Source: Numida meleagris
Taxonomy: Eukaryota; Chordata; Aves; Galliformes; Numididae
NCBI RefSeq assembly: GCF_002078875.1
Contig: NC_034414.1
Span: 16,771,428-16,835,427, forward strand
Direction: 5' to 3'
DNA: 64,000 bases
Under the pieces are notes generated by a model. It searched no databases. It was not told the origin of the DNA and saw nothing but the letters and a program-made list of their open reading frames with translations. The stretch's first letter is position 1. The number at the start of each line of letters is the position of its first letter. Made by a program: the position numbers and the translations under genes. Of this stretch, positions 11,766-24,001 are shown piece after piece.

Positions 11766-14700
11766 ATGGTAAGAAGTTTAGACCGCATGCATGCAGCTGT
11801 TTATAATATTCACTGTTCCATTTTGCTAACTGCACCAGGAAATAAAAAAATAGCTAACATTGCTTTTGTTTTCTTTCAGAAAACTAAAGCTGTTGTGCTT
11901 TTTGCTTGTGTCATCTACATGGTTTTTCTTGTAGTTGAAATCAGGTGTGCTCCAAAGGTAAACAGTGTTAAAAATGTCTTTACTGTTTAAGAGGTTTTGT
12001 TTCCGGTAAAATAACAGCCAGTTTCTTTCTATAACTTGCAGGGTAAAACCACAGTGAGAAATTGGGGCCCACAGTCAATTCTATATCTCAAAGGACGCTG
12101 TAAGTTGTATTCAAAACCTGTTCTTTGTACAATGAAGATAGACGCTGATTTGGACTAAGAAGTTAAAAATTTGCTAATAGATTTTTAAAATGCCACTGAA
12201 AGTCAAAGCATGTTAATCAAATTGCTTATGACATGACAGCTATGACAAATGAAATAATGCAGATCAATATAGTGTATTAGGCAATGGCTATAAGAAAGTT
12301 CTTGTAAGTGTATTTGCATTATACATAAGTTGTTTTTAGCAGACTTATGTTTATGGCATAATATTTTACTCAGATATATATTCTTCTACACATGCCTCTC
12401 ATGAAGAAACCATGCAGTACTAACTGCAGAATTACAATATACTTAATTTGTGGTAGTTCAATGGCATTGGGCTTAAACATACTATTTATCTTTCTGCTTG
12501 TATTCAACCTCTCAAATATAAACAAACAATATATGCCTTTCTACATGCAAACCGAATGATGCATTTTATTGCAGGGTTTTAAACACCAGTTCTGATTATT
12601 TTTAAGGCTAGCTAGCAAATGGGTGTTTTGCTTTGCATAAACTTAGAGGAAACTTTACAGTAAGCAATCATCTCTTTATACTAAATAACCAGAAAAAGAC
12701 AAATGCTTGTGAGTAATAAGTGAGAGGAATGTGAAGTTTGCTTCTGTTTGCCAACAGAATGTCACTGAGTAGGCAGCCCTTCTAAAAATATATTTAAAAA
12801 CAAGATGTTTGAATTAATTAGGTACTTGAAGAAGAGAGGCTTAATAGTGCACGTACTCAGTATCTTCAGATATTACTCAGGTGACATTTGCTCTAGAGAT
12901 TGAGGACTACAGTTCATCTACTCTTGACTTCCAGGATATATGTACAGTATTTACTGAACAATTCAAAGAGTGATAGATGGCCCAGGAGTTCTTTGCTGTA
13001 ACACAGCATGCCCTCTGATTTTTAATTTCTGAAGTCTGTCTGGCTTAAGGAGTTGCATTCTAGGCTAAGACAGCATTAGAATTATCTTGAAGTGGTTCAA
13101 CTTGAAATCAAAATATTTCTGAGATGTATACACAGTAGACCTGAGGTAAATTTGTTTTTAAGTCACTGGATTATTCCCTAAAGAAGGAATTTTTGTGCCA
13201 TGATCACATCATTTTCCAAATCTAAATTAGTCAGAAGATACAATCATACAAATAGCTATGTTGACCCCACCTACAATCTAAATAGAGGATGCAGACCGAG
13301 TCTCTTAAGCCACACCAAAGTACTGGTCAAAACCATTGTACATTGAAGATGGGAAGGAGTTGTCATTAAGTAATTGTGGTAGATGTTTTAATTGTTGCTC
13401 ACTGTATGATTTTGGGAGATGCATTCTGGATTTTTCATCTCTATTGTACATACACAAGTGACAGCAGTACTTGAAGAGCAAGAAACTCTGACAGGTAAGA
13501 TAGACTTCTAGTTCTAACCACAACAAACCATGAAGCTGACTTCAGGTTCCTAGACTGGATTCCCCCTCCCTCCCCCCGCCCCAGAGTAATTTGAGTTCTC
13601 CCATTCTTTCCTCTCCATATCTATACTTCTTATAGCCATTGTGCAGAATGTACAGATGTTTGAAAAGGGCAGCATGAAATGATCTGGCTGACTATATTAT
13701 GCAGAGAAACTAAGTGAGAGCCAGTGCCTTGCCTTTTAAAGTCAACGCTGGTGTTCTGTAGGAGCTGCACAAATATTCCTCTGTCTAGATCTGGTCTTCC
13801 TCATACACACAGTAAATGTATACCTGTTGCTTTGAACTGCAGGCTGCTGTTGATGCAACCATTTTTCTGAATTGTGTTTCTCTCTCATTTATCACTAGAT
13901 GGCAGGAGATATGCCTCTGATAACGATGAACAGTATTACAAGCTTAACCTGGAGGACTTCAGTGCATTTTTAAAAAGTAATTTTTGAAGAAAAGCATTGA
14001 TAATTTGCCAGTGTATTACCTATAGCTATTTCTCTGTTGATTTCTATCATAGCAAAAGAAAATCCTTGAGGAGCAAGGTATTTCTAACTCCATGGAATTT
14101 ACAATACAGAGGAGTTGTTTCCTGGTTTGGTACACTGATTTAAATTAGGGAAAAATAGATTGAGGCCAGGATTTTTCCAAGTGCTAAGAATGATTCTGTT
14201 CCTGCTGCCTTTTACAACTTGAGCTCTCTAAGAGCAGAACTAACCAAGCACACAGCACTGCCCTCTCTCCAAAAAAACACTGGTATTCTAAGAATTCAAC
14301 TACTTACTGGGGAAAACAAAACAAAAAGAACACTGGTGGTCTTTCTATATAAACAGAGTTGAGAAAAGGCCAGCAGCCCTGACAAGAGAAGGATGGAGAG
14401 TTTCACTCCAAGATCTTCCTAGAATAGGGACTGTAGAAATAATAATTAGTGGCAGAAACAAAGAAAGGGTTTTCCCAGCAACAGTTCAGCCAGCCCTGGA
14501 CAATGAACACAGCTTCAGTTCTAGTGATTTAGACCACAGTGATACTGTTGCAAAGTTAAAGGAAAATAGACCATAAGCAAGAAAACAACAATTCTCATGC
14601 ATAGGTAACCCTTTCCTCACCCTTGGGTTGTTGTGGAGAAAAACACCACAGTTCAGTTGGGCCTATGAAGAACATTCAAGGTTAAGCTTTCAACCCCCTA

Positions 14701-14983
14701 TAACAGGGCTAGCTAAGTGCATACTTTCTATATGAGCCAGAACAATAGTCCATACTTTTAAGATTGACAGACACATCTGCAGCTGCTGTAGTACAGCTAC
14801 AAGACCCAAACCCAGTATCTGATGATGTCAAAGAAAACAGCTCATCTTCAGTACAGCTAGAATGGGTTATAAAAATGAATCATAGATACCAAAATTTATT
14901 CCTAGAGAATGTCCAGACAATATATATGACTTAGTGTTTTTTTTTTCCCCTCTTTAACTTTAGGCTGTGTTCAACACCAGTGA
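11766..14983 (+). CDS. SPX2: Spexin-2 neuropeptide precursor (4 coding exons)
   Basis: Coding exons are 11766-11768 (ATG only), 11880-11957, 12042-12099, 13899-13976 and 14964-14983, with GT-AG borders and matching phases. They give a 78-residue secreted precursor. A signal peptide (about residues 2-23: basic KTK, a hydrophobic core, then a C-A-P end) is followed by a short linker and the peptide NWGPQSILYLKGRY. Gly-Arg-Arg comes next, a classic amidation plus dibasic cleavage site, so the mature product is probably a 14-residue amide. The NWxPQxxLYLKG core is the spexin signature, and Gly at position 3 with the RYGRR end fits spexin-2, not spexin-1 (NWTPQAMLYLKGAQ). Spexins are known to act on galanin receptors GALR2/3. 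The tail is acidic and short. The start at 11766 has A at -3 and sits on the splice junction. An in-frame ATG at 11733 would add 11 residues in a weaker context. If the last donor (13977) is skipped, reading stops at 13986. The family call is strong; expression is unknown. Confidence 0.88.
12060..13910 (+). other. SPX2: Mature spexin-2 peptide and processing sites (split by intron 3)
   Basis: The peptide begins at the AAT codon spanning 12060-12062 and runs to the end of its exon at 12099. The codon for Tyr14 is split (T at 12099, AT at 13899-13900), and Gly-Arg-Arg follows in the next exon. The upstream cleavage point follows a single Arg (sequence TTVR then NWG), while human spexin-1 has paired Arg there. 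Position 7 is Ile where spexin-1 has Met. The intron inside the peptide's last codon is a structural marker worth comparing with other spexins. Confidence 0.8.
12100..13898 (+). other. SPX2 intron 3
   Basis: 1.8 kb between the exon carrying most of the peptide and the exon carrying the amidation site. No repeat recognised. Confidence 0.7.
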
Positions 14984-15037
14984 GCATTCTGAAAATCAGA
15001 AGATTTACAGCCCAAAACACAGACATCAGATGCTTGG

Positions 15038-15204
15038 AATAAAACGAAGCTTTGCTTTACTTGCTGCAAACATCTCATTCTGGGAAAAAAATACAAATTT
15101 TAACTGAATGTTAATACTGTAAATGTCACAACGTAAGCCTCTTTAAAGATGTGCACATGTTCCAAGAGAAATCTTCATTAAACTTTCATACATAAGTTAA
15201 TAAA
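15038..15204 (+). terminator. SPX2 polyadenylation signals
   Basis: Two AATAAA hexamers at 15038-15043 and 15199-15204 lie 55 and 216 bp after the SPX2 stop codon. Either gives a short 3' UTR. A run of 12 C follows the second at 15232-15243. Confidence 0.5.
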
Positions 15205-18200
15205 ACTAAAGGCTTACTAATACAACTTGTTCCCCCCCCCCCCGTACATTATATGGAAGATACCTTGTAAATAACTTAAAAGCTCGTAAGTACCTTAATT
15301 TTCTTAGTTGTCTATGGAAAGCAGCAGTTCAAAATATAAGCATTTTTTTGCTCTCCTTTGAGAAGTTCTTTCCAAAATCTGTCATGTGTGATGCTACAAG
15401 ATTCATTTAACTTCATGAACTGTATTTAGCCTCTCTCTGTGCCTGAGCCTATCACTCTCCCATACTAGTCTGCCAAAGACAATGAGGTGTCTCCCTGTAG
15501 ATACAGTTGCGACTCTCACAGCAAATGCCAAATATCATCTACAACATGACACATGGAAATGATCACATTATCTTTAAAGGTTAGTTAAACACAGTGTGTT
15601 TGTCCCTTATTGAAGAAATTGCCGGAAACATTAATTGTCAGAAGAGCCATCTACCAGCTCATATTTCAGATATTTTAATACAATTAAATTTGCAGTGTGT
15701 GCCTTCTTCTCCAGCTTTGCTAAAACAGAGTTTAGAAATCTGAATAGGTATTTCAAGGATTTTGTTGCTGTCAATTTCATGAACCCTCCTACAAATATGC
15801 TATTTTCTTGCCTGAGATCTAGAAAAATGAGAACATCTCAAGCAAGCTGCTTCTGATCTTTTCTACACAAATGGTAAATTTTATTAATTACCCATTGAAA
15901 AGTTGCCTTAGTTTCTCACTCATCACACTAACACAGGACAGCTGTTTCCATACAAAGTTAAATCCATGTACATCTATGTAATCCATTTACTTCCATTGAA
16001 GAATTATCTAGGATTATATAGTCTGATGTTGCTGCCTGATAAATTGGCTGTCACTGTTCTGCATTCAGTGAAGTTTGTTGATGCCACCTCTACAATACAG
16101 CTGTGCTCTTGTAAAGCATTTAGCAGAAATGAAGGAAACAGTGAATGACACTACACAAATACAAGACTGTCACCAAAAGAGGCAAAGCTTTAGGAGGTGG
16201 TGAAGCGCAGAGAGACAAAGCAGAGTATGAGAAAAGTCTCTGCATAGTATCACTGACTGCTTCCACCAATTTCACTTATCTGCTTAATCCTGACTCTGCA
16301 TCAGAAGGGAAAGCCTTTCCTGGTTGCTTGTCCTAGTACTATAATGCAGAAAAGAGCACGTTCAAGATACCCTGTATGACTCTGAAAAATCTCACTAGTA
16401 GCTCCGATTTCAAGGAGAGTTCCAAGGAAGAAAATATTTCAACAGCCCATATCCCCTGTTCTGATAAATAAGACTGCTGTTAAATGTGTTCATACGCACT
16501 TACAAGCAAAGAAAAGTTATGCAAAAGTTGCAGAACTGAACAAAGTGGTTCCACAAGACAGATGCTCAGTAAAAATAGCTTGAAGCTGTAAAGAAACCCA
16601 AGCATGTCTTAAATGAAGGAAAAATGATAAACGAGGTGACAAAAAGATCTATGCCTATACATTTCTACTGAAGACAAAAAAATTGTGCATAAGATATATA
16701 TACACATGTGTTTGTTAAATGTGTACATGTAATTGGAAAACAAAGAAGTCATCAACAACGAACTTACTCCTTGAGACAGAACAGCATTCACCTTAATTCA
16801 GAAAAAAGTCTGAGAGACTGAAATACTTGTTGCTACTCTAAATTTTGCAAATGATAGTGACTAACCAAGCTATATTAACAATTTGGACATTATTACTCAA
16901 CTCTGACAATACATAACATGTACTGTTTCCATAATTATATCTGCACAAGCATGGACAGTTTCCAAACCACAGCAGACCCACAGCAACCTCTAAAGATGAT
17001 TATTATATTCAACGCAGTCGGTATCTCTCAAGGACTGCCTGTTTCTGCTTTTGATAGTATGTAAATCTTAATAGGCTTCTGAACCAGGCACAGTAGCAAA
17101 TATATGCAGCAATGAAATGAGGCTGGAATAATGATATGGGGAAAATGGGGAAAATGCCACTAAATAGGGACAGCTTCACAATCAACTTGTTTCCTATGTT
17201 TCCCCAGTCCTGCTAGGAGAAATCCTGCACTAGAGAAATATTTTCTTTCATCACATTTCTTCATGAAAAAAAGTTGTTTCTAAAGTACCTACTCTGATTC
17301 CATGTGATTCCTAATCATTTCAAAGGAGTCACTTCTTTCACTGTAAGCATTGCTAATAAGTGACAACTACATACAACATTTGCTAAAATCCTTGCATCAA
17401 ATGAATTTAGTTTAAACTGATACTTTTCCCGTCTGCTGTGTTAACTGAACAGTCCACATGTAGTTGCTGGGCTTTACCTTCATAATCAAAACAGTGTGGA
17501 GCACCATGCTATTCATATCTGTTTTGTACATTGTATATTGAAGGAAAACAATTGAGCAATTTTTTTCTACTCCAGGGCTATCAGCTTGCACTCAGCCATT
17601 CAAATATGGTGCAGTAAGGCAGCCGAAAGCAAAATCTGCAAGCAGTACTTGCATCAAACAACACCCTTTCACCCACCCAAACCCAAACACAAGCTGCAGG
17701 TGTCAGATGACCAAGTGGCACCCTCTGTCTATGCATTTTGATGCTGCACAATACCTGTGAAGAGACTAGTCTAGAAAGGATATTATTTGGGACTGAATTA
17801 CTTAGCTAAGCTTACAGAGGATAGTTGGTCTCAGCTGTTATATTAAACACCTAATGCTGCATCAGTGTGAAATGTCATATTTCCCCCTCAGATAGAAAAA
17901 GTAAAAGCTAAAACACAATTTAATTCTGTAGTATGTCGACTAATTAGAAGCTGGCCCCAGTATTCAAGATGTTTGCCGTATGAACAAATTAATAACTAAT
18001 TCAGTATAACAATAAATCCATATCAGCTTTGCTGGACCATCCAGATCAAAGAAAAATGCATCTTCCACACAATAAATCTACTTCAAAGGCAGACAGCTAT
18101 GGTTTTCAAAATACAGAACACAAACTCATTCATGTATTTCAAATACATTTCTTCCATACTGGTTAAGGAACCTAAATACAAAAGATTTTTTTTTTCCTTT

Positions 18201-19364
18201 ATGAAATAGGAGTGTGTAGCTACAAACTACAATTTTTTTTCCATGATCCTTTCAAATGTAAAAACTCCCTCTCCCCCACACCAATAATGTAATTATAGCT
18301 TCATGTTTCTCTTGTTACAAAGAACTGAAATGTTGCACTGCCTTTTACCAGCTTCCTTGCCAGGACAGAATACAGAGGGATGTGTTTCTAGCTACAGTAA
18401 TTGCCTTAATTTCATAGGAACACGAGATTGCTGTGTAATCGGCTATTACTAATGCAATTACTCTGAAAAAATGGCTCACAACAAGATGTGTCAGGGGTGC
18501 TTCTACCTCAGCACAGATTGTAGTAATTTAATAATGAGTCACATTTGGTCTCTGAAGTGGTAATACTGACTGGCAAATATCCACACTATAATGAAGATCT
18601 ATGAAAGCATTATTTTGGGAGTATGCTTATAGGGTAAGCTACCGGGTTTTGCAAATTCACCATACACCTCTTACTCTCCCTAAAATATTAGGGGTATTTC
18701 AGTAAATTTTGCTACAGTAAAGGCCTCAGTTCAGAGCCCCATCACGTTAGGTACTCACTCAGGACCTGATACTTCTACTTCATTGTAAAGACCTGACCAA
18801 GATTCTACTGAAGTAAATGGGCTAGATGTGTTATCAACTGAGCCCGAAACAACCGGAAGATTAAAGGAAAACCATGAGGGACCCTGTCATCCTGTTTCAT
18901 AGAACAGACAAGAATTCTAATCTGAGAAGGCCCTTTTCTCTTAAACAAGGCCATGGAAGTTCAGTAAATCTCTTTCAGAACGTGCCAGGAAGCCTGTAGC
19001 AGAGCTGAGAGAACTTAGCTCTCTGAAGTCCTCGTGTTGCTCCTCAGCCACAAAGCACACAATTTATGTAACACAGAGCTCTGTGCTGTGCAATTTATTA
19101 GTATCATTTAACTACAAGCACAGCTCAAACAGCCAGTCTGATACAGCTTCATTAGTTACTGTGATTGTAAAAAGGAACTGTAATTACTAAACAACCAAAT
19201 ATACCACACCACATTGCCATGCTGCAACATTTGGAAATGGAGACCACCTGTGTACAGGCATCTGTGTATCACATTGATTGCATGCGGCTCAACAGAATGA
19301 GCTGACTTATTGTTGCTTTACCACATCAGCAGAAATACAGAGATGCCCCCAGATACCAAACACA
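15205..19364. other. Repeat-poor intergenic stretch between SPX2 and the LTR
   Basis: More than 4 kb with no CR1, LTR or mariner piece, and no exon I can support. Blocks of balanced AT-rich sequence (for example 18360-18560 and 19060-19200) look like candidate conserved non-coding DNA, but that needs alignment. Confidence 0.4.
15232..15243 (+). repeat. C12 homopolymer
   Basis: Twelve C in a row about 30 bp after the second SPX2 polyadenylation signal. Likely to be length-variable and prone to sequencing error. Confidence 0.9.
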
Positions 19365-19369
19365 CATAT

Positions 19370-19722
19370 TGTAACGCTGCAATGCTATAATGTGATGGAA
19401 AGTATAGCAGTAAGAGCAGAGTAGCACAATCCTAGGCTAAAGCAAATGGGAACAAGTCCAAACGCAGCAGCTGCGAACACAGAAACAACAGAAGAAAAAC
19501 TGCTTAACTTTGGAAGGCCTCCAGTAGGCAGGGATCTCCAGTGAGATACCCTCACCTCCACTGCCAGCCCTTAAGTGAAGTCTGGGAAGGGGTGGATTCT
19601 GACTCAAACCACTTCCGGTCACTCAGGCAGATTGCATGCACCTGAGCTCCCCTGGGTTGGCCCTGCCTTCCCACCAGGTGCTCCATCACTGGTTCAGGCT
19701 GTGACTTAGCATTTCCACTACA
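19370..19722. mobile_element. Solo LTR of an endogenous retrovirus (copy 2)
   Basis: A 353-bp element with TG...CA ends, flanked by a perfect 5-bp duplication CATAT (19365-19369 and 19723-19727). It shares its whole length with the copy at 10590. A 5-bp duplication fits ERVL or gamma-like families better than the 6-bp alpharetroviral type. The provirus interior has been lost. Confidence 0.82.
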
Positions 19723-19727
19723 CATAT

Positions 19728-21283
19728 AAACTCTAATCACAACAGGTATCATAATTCTTATTTCTCCCTTAAAAAAAAATCTTGCAGCAAGAAACAAAGA
19801 AAAATCACCTAATGACAGAAATCAAATTATGACACTAGAGTTTTATCATACAATAAGATTGCTTATACAGTGCAGTAAAACATAATGCAATTCATCTATT
19901 TTATACGTATACAAAGTTCATCACTTTCAGTAGTATTCATTACTTGCTAAGGTACAGATGCCCAGACGTAGCCAGGGTTAACCCAATAGGGTAGAAGTGT
20001 GAGAAACTGCCAGAAACTGCAGACAAGGGAAAGGCTAAATATCAGCTGCCCAACCTGAATCTGAGGCTAGCCTAATAGAATAATGTGAGTTTTTAGATGT
20101 AAAATAATGACACTGCAAAACCAGGAAGTCTCTTTGAGTGAAAAACAAAAATATTGTTAAAAGGCATGTGCTGATTTACTGCAGTCACTGGAAGGGTTGA
20201 AACTACCAAACAAGTATGGAGGAAGTAGACGAAGGAGGAATGATGGTAAAAGAGTAATATGGAAACGCAGTGTCTATTTGTTCCCTAATGAACAGATCTT
20301 TGCCTAATCAAACCAACCCAGAGCAGGACAATAAATTTGTTCTGACCATACCCTGAGGATCCCAATGCTGTGAGAAGCTTCCACCTTCGCCCAAGAGGTG
20401 CACTTCAGCTCAGGTTTTGCTCCTTCCTGAGCTACTTCGCAGATATACCTATGCCTGCCTATACACCCTGTTGATCTTGGCTCACTGATTTGAATTCCTG
20501 GTTTGACTTTGAATTTACCTCATCATGACAGACTTGTCTGGCAACAAGTGGACCATTTTATTAGTCCCAAGAGCTCTTGCTGAAATACCACGCACATTGC
20601 CGCACATAGGCACAGAGAGCTGGATCTTCAAACATAGTCCCTTGTTGATGATGTGTACTGTTTAGAAGGGCCCACAGAACATCTGCTTTACATTCCCCAA
20701 ACACTTCCCAGCACTTTGTTTTACATTTCACACACAATTCAAGAGATTCAAAACAAAACTGTGATACAGAAAGAGTCAGAGACTGAGAGCATCAACAATA
20801 TCACATAAGTTTTGGAACTGGCAGAACACAAAAAAAAATCTCACAGGTGATCCTACATAGACCTACATTATAAAAGAAAATTTTTAGAAATCCCTGTGAA
20901 TTCCCTATCTCATGTAGCTGCAAATTCATTCACAATATCAAAGCAATTAATTCAAGCATGCACAATTAAAGAGGAGAATTTAATATCTCTGGGAAAGGGA
21001 ATATGCTGTGTCTGCATCTTGCCTCAGCATGTAGCAGTGTTAAGCATTGAGGGGTTCTAAGAATGACACATCAAGGAGAAGAAATATTTTCCTGGGTGCC
21101 GTAGGCAACTACTACAACCTGTAAAGTATGAGATTAATGCAAGCCAAATACAGCATAATCTGTCTCTCCTTTCAAAAATCCCTTGAATATGCCAATACAC
21201 AGATACCCAAACTCCTGTGCCACACACCTAATTTATTGTCCTCAGTAAATACGCTTAAACAATGCAATTATTTGCACATAAAA
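19728..21283. other. Intergenic, possible old repeat at about 19960-20560
   Basis: Base composition rises in GC, with an AATAAA near 20330 in a context reminiscent of an LTR. I could not find matching ends or a duplication, so no element is called. Confidence 0.3.
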
Positions 21284-21340
21284 GGGCTGCTCTAAAAGCA
21301 ATGCTGGCCCATCTTCCCACTGATATTCCATTACATCTTG
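21284..21340 (+). mobile_element. Second mariner terminal fragment
   Basis: GGGCTGCTCTAAAAGCAATG matches the mariner terminal inverted repeat, followed by CTTCCCACTGATATTCC, which in full elements lies further in. It is therefore a separate, internally deleted fragment beside the 21411 copy. Confidence 0.5.
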
Positions 21341-21410
21341 AGCGTCCAGTCTTTTTGGCTTGCCTGGGCCACATTCATGAAGACAAATTGTCTAGGGCCA
21401 TGTCCGCAAA

Positions 21411-21957
21411 GGTTGCTCCAAAAGTAATTCCTCCTAATTATTTCCATGGAAACTACAATCGATGTGAAGAGTACAATAACACTATTTAATAGAGTGAATT
21501 CTCAGCTACAAAGCACTATTTTTCAATACAGTCACCACCATTAGGTATGCATTTTCACCAGTGGTGAATAAGAGCCTACATGCTGTACTTGTAACAATCT
21601 GCACCAGCAGAGATGTCCCAATGCTGCTGTTGCCACTGCTGAAACACACCATTCACCACCTAATTGGGCTCACATCTGCTGTTTCATCACCATAGATATT
21701 CAGCAAGCATTGATGATTGCCAGTGGGTGTAACTTTTTCCACGTGGAGGAAATCAATTCCATACCTTTGCTTCACATACACTTCAGTGTCAGATGCCATT
21801 CTGTCAGACTGCCCCTCCGCTGGCATCTGTCTTACAGCAACAAGATGTAACAGAATTTTGGCAGGAAGATTCAACCTCTATTGCCACACCACCAACATCT
21901 TCCTCTGATGCTGTGGGCCAACATAGCAAAATAGGAGACATTACTTTCAGTGCAGTC
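21411..21957 (-). mobile_element. Internally deleted mariner (Galluhop-like) DNA transposon
   Basis: The ends are inverted: GGTTGCTCCAAAAGTAATTC at 21411 on plus, and GACTGCACTGAAAGTAATGT at 21957 on minus. Only 547 bp remain of about 1.2 kb. Minus-strand frame 21653-21874 keeps the mariner transposase N-terminus with several changes (TGNHQCLLNIYGDETADVSP), then breaks. I recognise the family from chicken repeats; identity is from memory. Confidence 0.75.
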
Positions 21958-23494
21958 TTCATAAAATATATATAATATGGTTAATGCATATAAAGTAAAA
22001 ATACTTCTTTTAATTTTTTTTTTAATTAAAACATTAAAAAAAGAGGGCAACAAAACTAATGCATCAGTCTGGTTTGATGGCAGTGGGTGCAATTCTTAGT
22101 GAGTTCTCAAGCTGTTCATCAGAGTTTTGATGAAAAATCTTTTTTTTTTTTCCCCACTCTTCCTGTGCTTCATTCTTGAAAAATTTGTTCACAAATGTAC
22201 ATGCCAAAAGCAATGACATGAATAAGGCATGATTGCAAAGCAAAGGATATTTCTCTCTGGTAAGAGGGCTTGCAGAAGTCTGGTAAAGAGACGAAATCAG
22301 ATTTTGGATTGCAACTCTAAACATTCCTTTTGAAAATTCACAAATACTGTATTTATGTCAACTGAGAATGGAGTTGCAAATAAACCAAAAAATTGATGAT
22401 TTTTTCTTGCAATCTTGAAACCTATTCTCAAATTCCTTTATCAAAATGGAAAGCAAGGCTGCATATTTTTTGCTGCTCACAGGACTGTTTAGTCAATGTA
22501 TCAAAATCCATAAACTTATTTGCCATAACATGAGTTAGCAATGCACTGCACCCTCCCCCCTTGCCTCCGCACTGGAACAACAGTTTACCAAGCCTTTGAA
22601 GTACTCTGATATATCCGTTGTTAAAAATTGAAATAGAAAAAAGATGTTTGATGAGAATGTTTGCTTTAAATAAGTTTGCAGTTTTACTCATGAAAATAAT
22701 CTCAACTTCATCCATCTTAAAAAAAAAACACAAAGATTTCTTGCTATTTTCAGATGGGGCTGACACATTGGCAGTTTCAAATAAATCTGGCCTTCTTTTT
22801 ATCTGCAGGGTTAAACTATAATTAGTTCATGGAGTTATGAACCCACTGGCTTGCACATTCTTTTTAAAAAAATATATTAAAAAAAATACAGAGATTGCTC
22901 TTGCCTAAGGGTGCTGCTGAAAGCTGTAGCTCAAGTCTTCTCTAACTCATTTTCCCTACTTTGCTATTTGCACTTCATTCATATTGCTCCCCAGCTTGCA
23001 CTCCTACCTTTTATGTTTGGCTGTAGAATTTCTTACCTTCCCCACCCTTCACGTCCCCCACTTTAAATATTTTAACTCTCTACTTATTATTTACTTAGAG
23101 TCTATTGACTCTACAGCTGTGAGTGCTCTTCTGACTTCATGACCTCATAGTAACTCTCTCTGGGGACAAATATTTTAAGACAATGCCTTTATGTAGGTAT
23201 TAATTCTAAAGTAAAAGGAAATGCTCTTAGGAAGTGAAGGATCAAAGAAGGAGTGATACATTGAGATGGTACCATATCCCTTTTGGGGCACTTTGAGAAC
23301 CCATTTTCTCCAGCAACCATCAGCAATCCCCAGCAGCTGTTGTTACAAAACAAAGACATAAAATCCAATCCATTCATATATCAACTACCACTCATTGAAA
23401 AAGCCCTAACTCTTATTTAGTAAGTTTTTAAATAATATGCAATCATTTTTTCTATCCTACCAAGAAGTATGAATCAACACACATAGAGAATATC
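21958..23494. other. Intergenic downstream of TESMIN, nothing recognised
   Basis: AT-rich; short frames only. Confidence 0.45.
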
Positions 23495-23500
23495 TTTATT
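23495..23500 (-). terminator. TESMIN polyadenylation signal
   Basis: AATAAA on the minus strand lies about 500 bp past the TESMIN stop, followed downstream by a GT-rich stretch (TATGTGTGTTGATT, near 23474-23487). That pairing is the usual cleavage and polyadenylation layout. Confidence 0.5.
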
Positions 23501-24001
23501 CTTTCAAGCATAAAAGCCGAAAATACCCAAGCAAATATTAAACTAGCACAAAGCGTCTAAAACCAAGGAGCATTAATTTTTATATAATCTGTCAAATCAT
23601 TTAAATGACAATATGGCAGCAATAAGAGAAATAAGTTGCCAAATCAGAGAAGACACAAAGCTAAATTAGGAGATTTGCCTACCATCACTGGAAGTTGAAT
23701 TGTTTCACAATTCACATAACAACCAAACTAAGATAGCAACTTCTTTCTCCGTGCTTATTGGCTCTCCACTCACATAAACATTCAACGAAGTCATTTTAAG
23801 CTAAACTTACTTTAAACTAGAGTCTATGTAAAGACTGAACAATTGGCCCAGAAAACCCCAAGTTTCACTTGCATCAGCATAATTCAGAAAGAATACAGCT
23901 GAAGTCAATGAAATTAGACCTATGAAAATTCAAGGTAAGATCATTTAAACTATGACAATATATCAGTATTACTATTCATTGACTTTATAATACGTTGAAC
24001 A

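Noticed and set aside
19960..20560. LTR-like stretch with AATAAA and higher GC
   Set aside because: No matching TG...CA ends or target duplication could be found, and no second copy occurs in the window.
1..24000. A search by eye for galanin (GWTLNSAGYLLGP) on both strands
   Set aside because: Not found. GAL is presumably to the left of the window.
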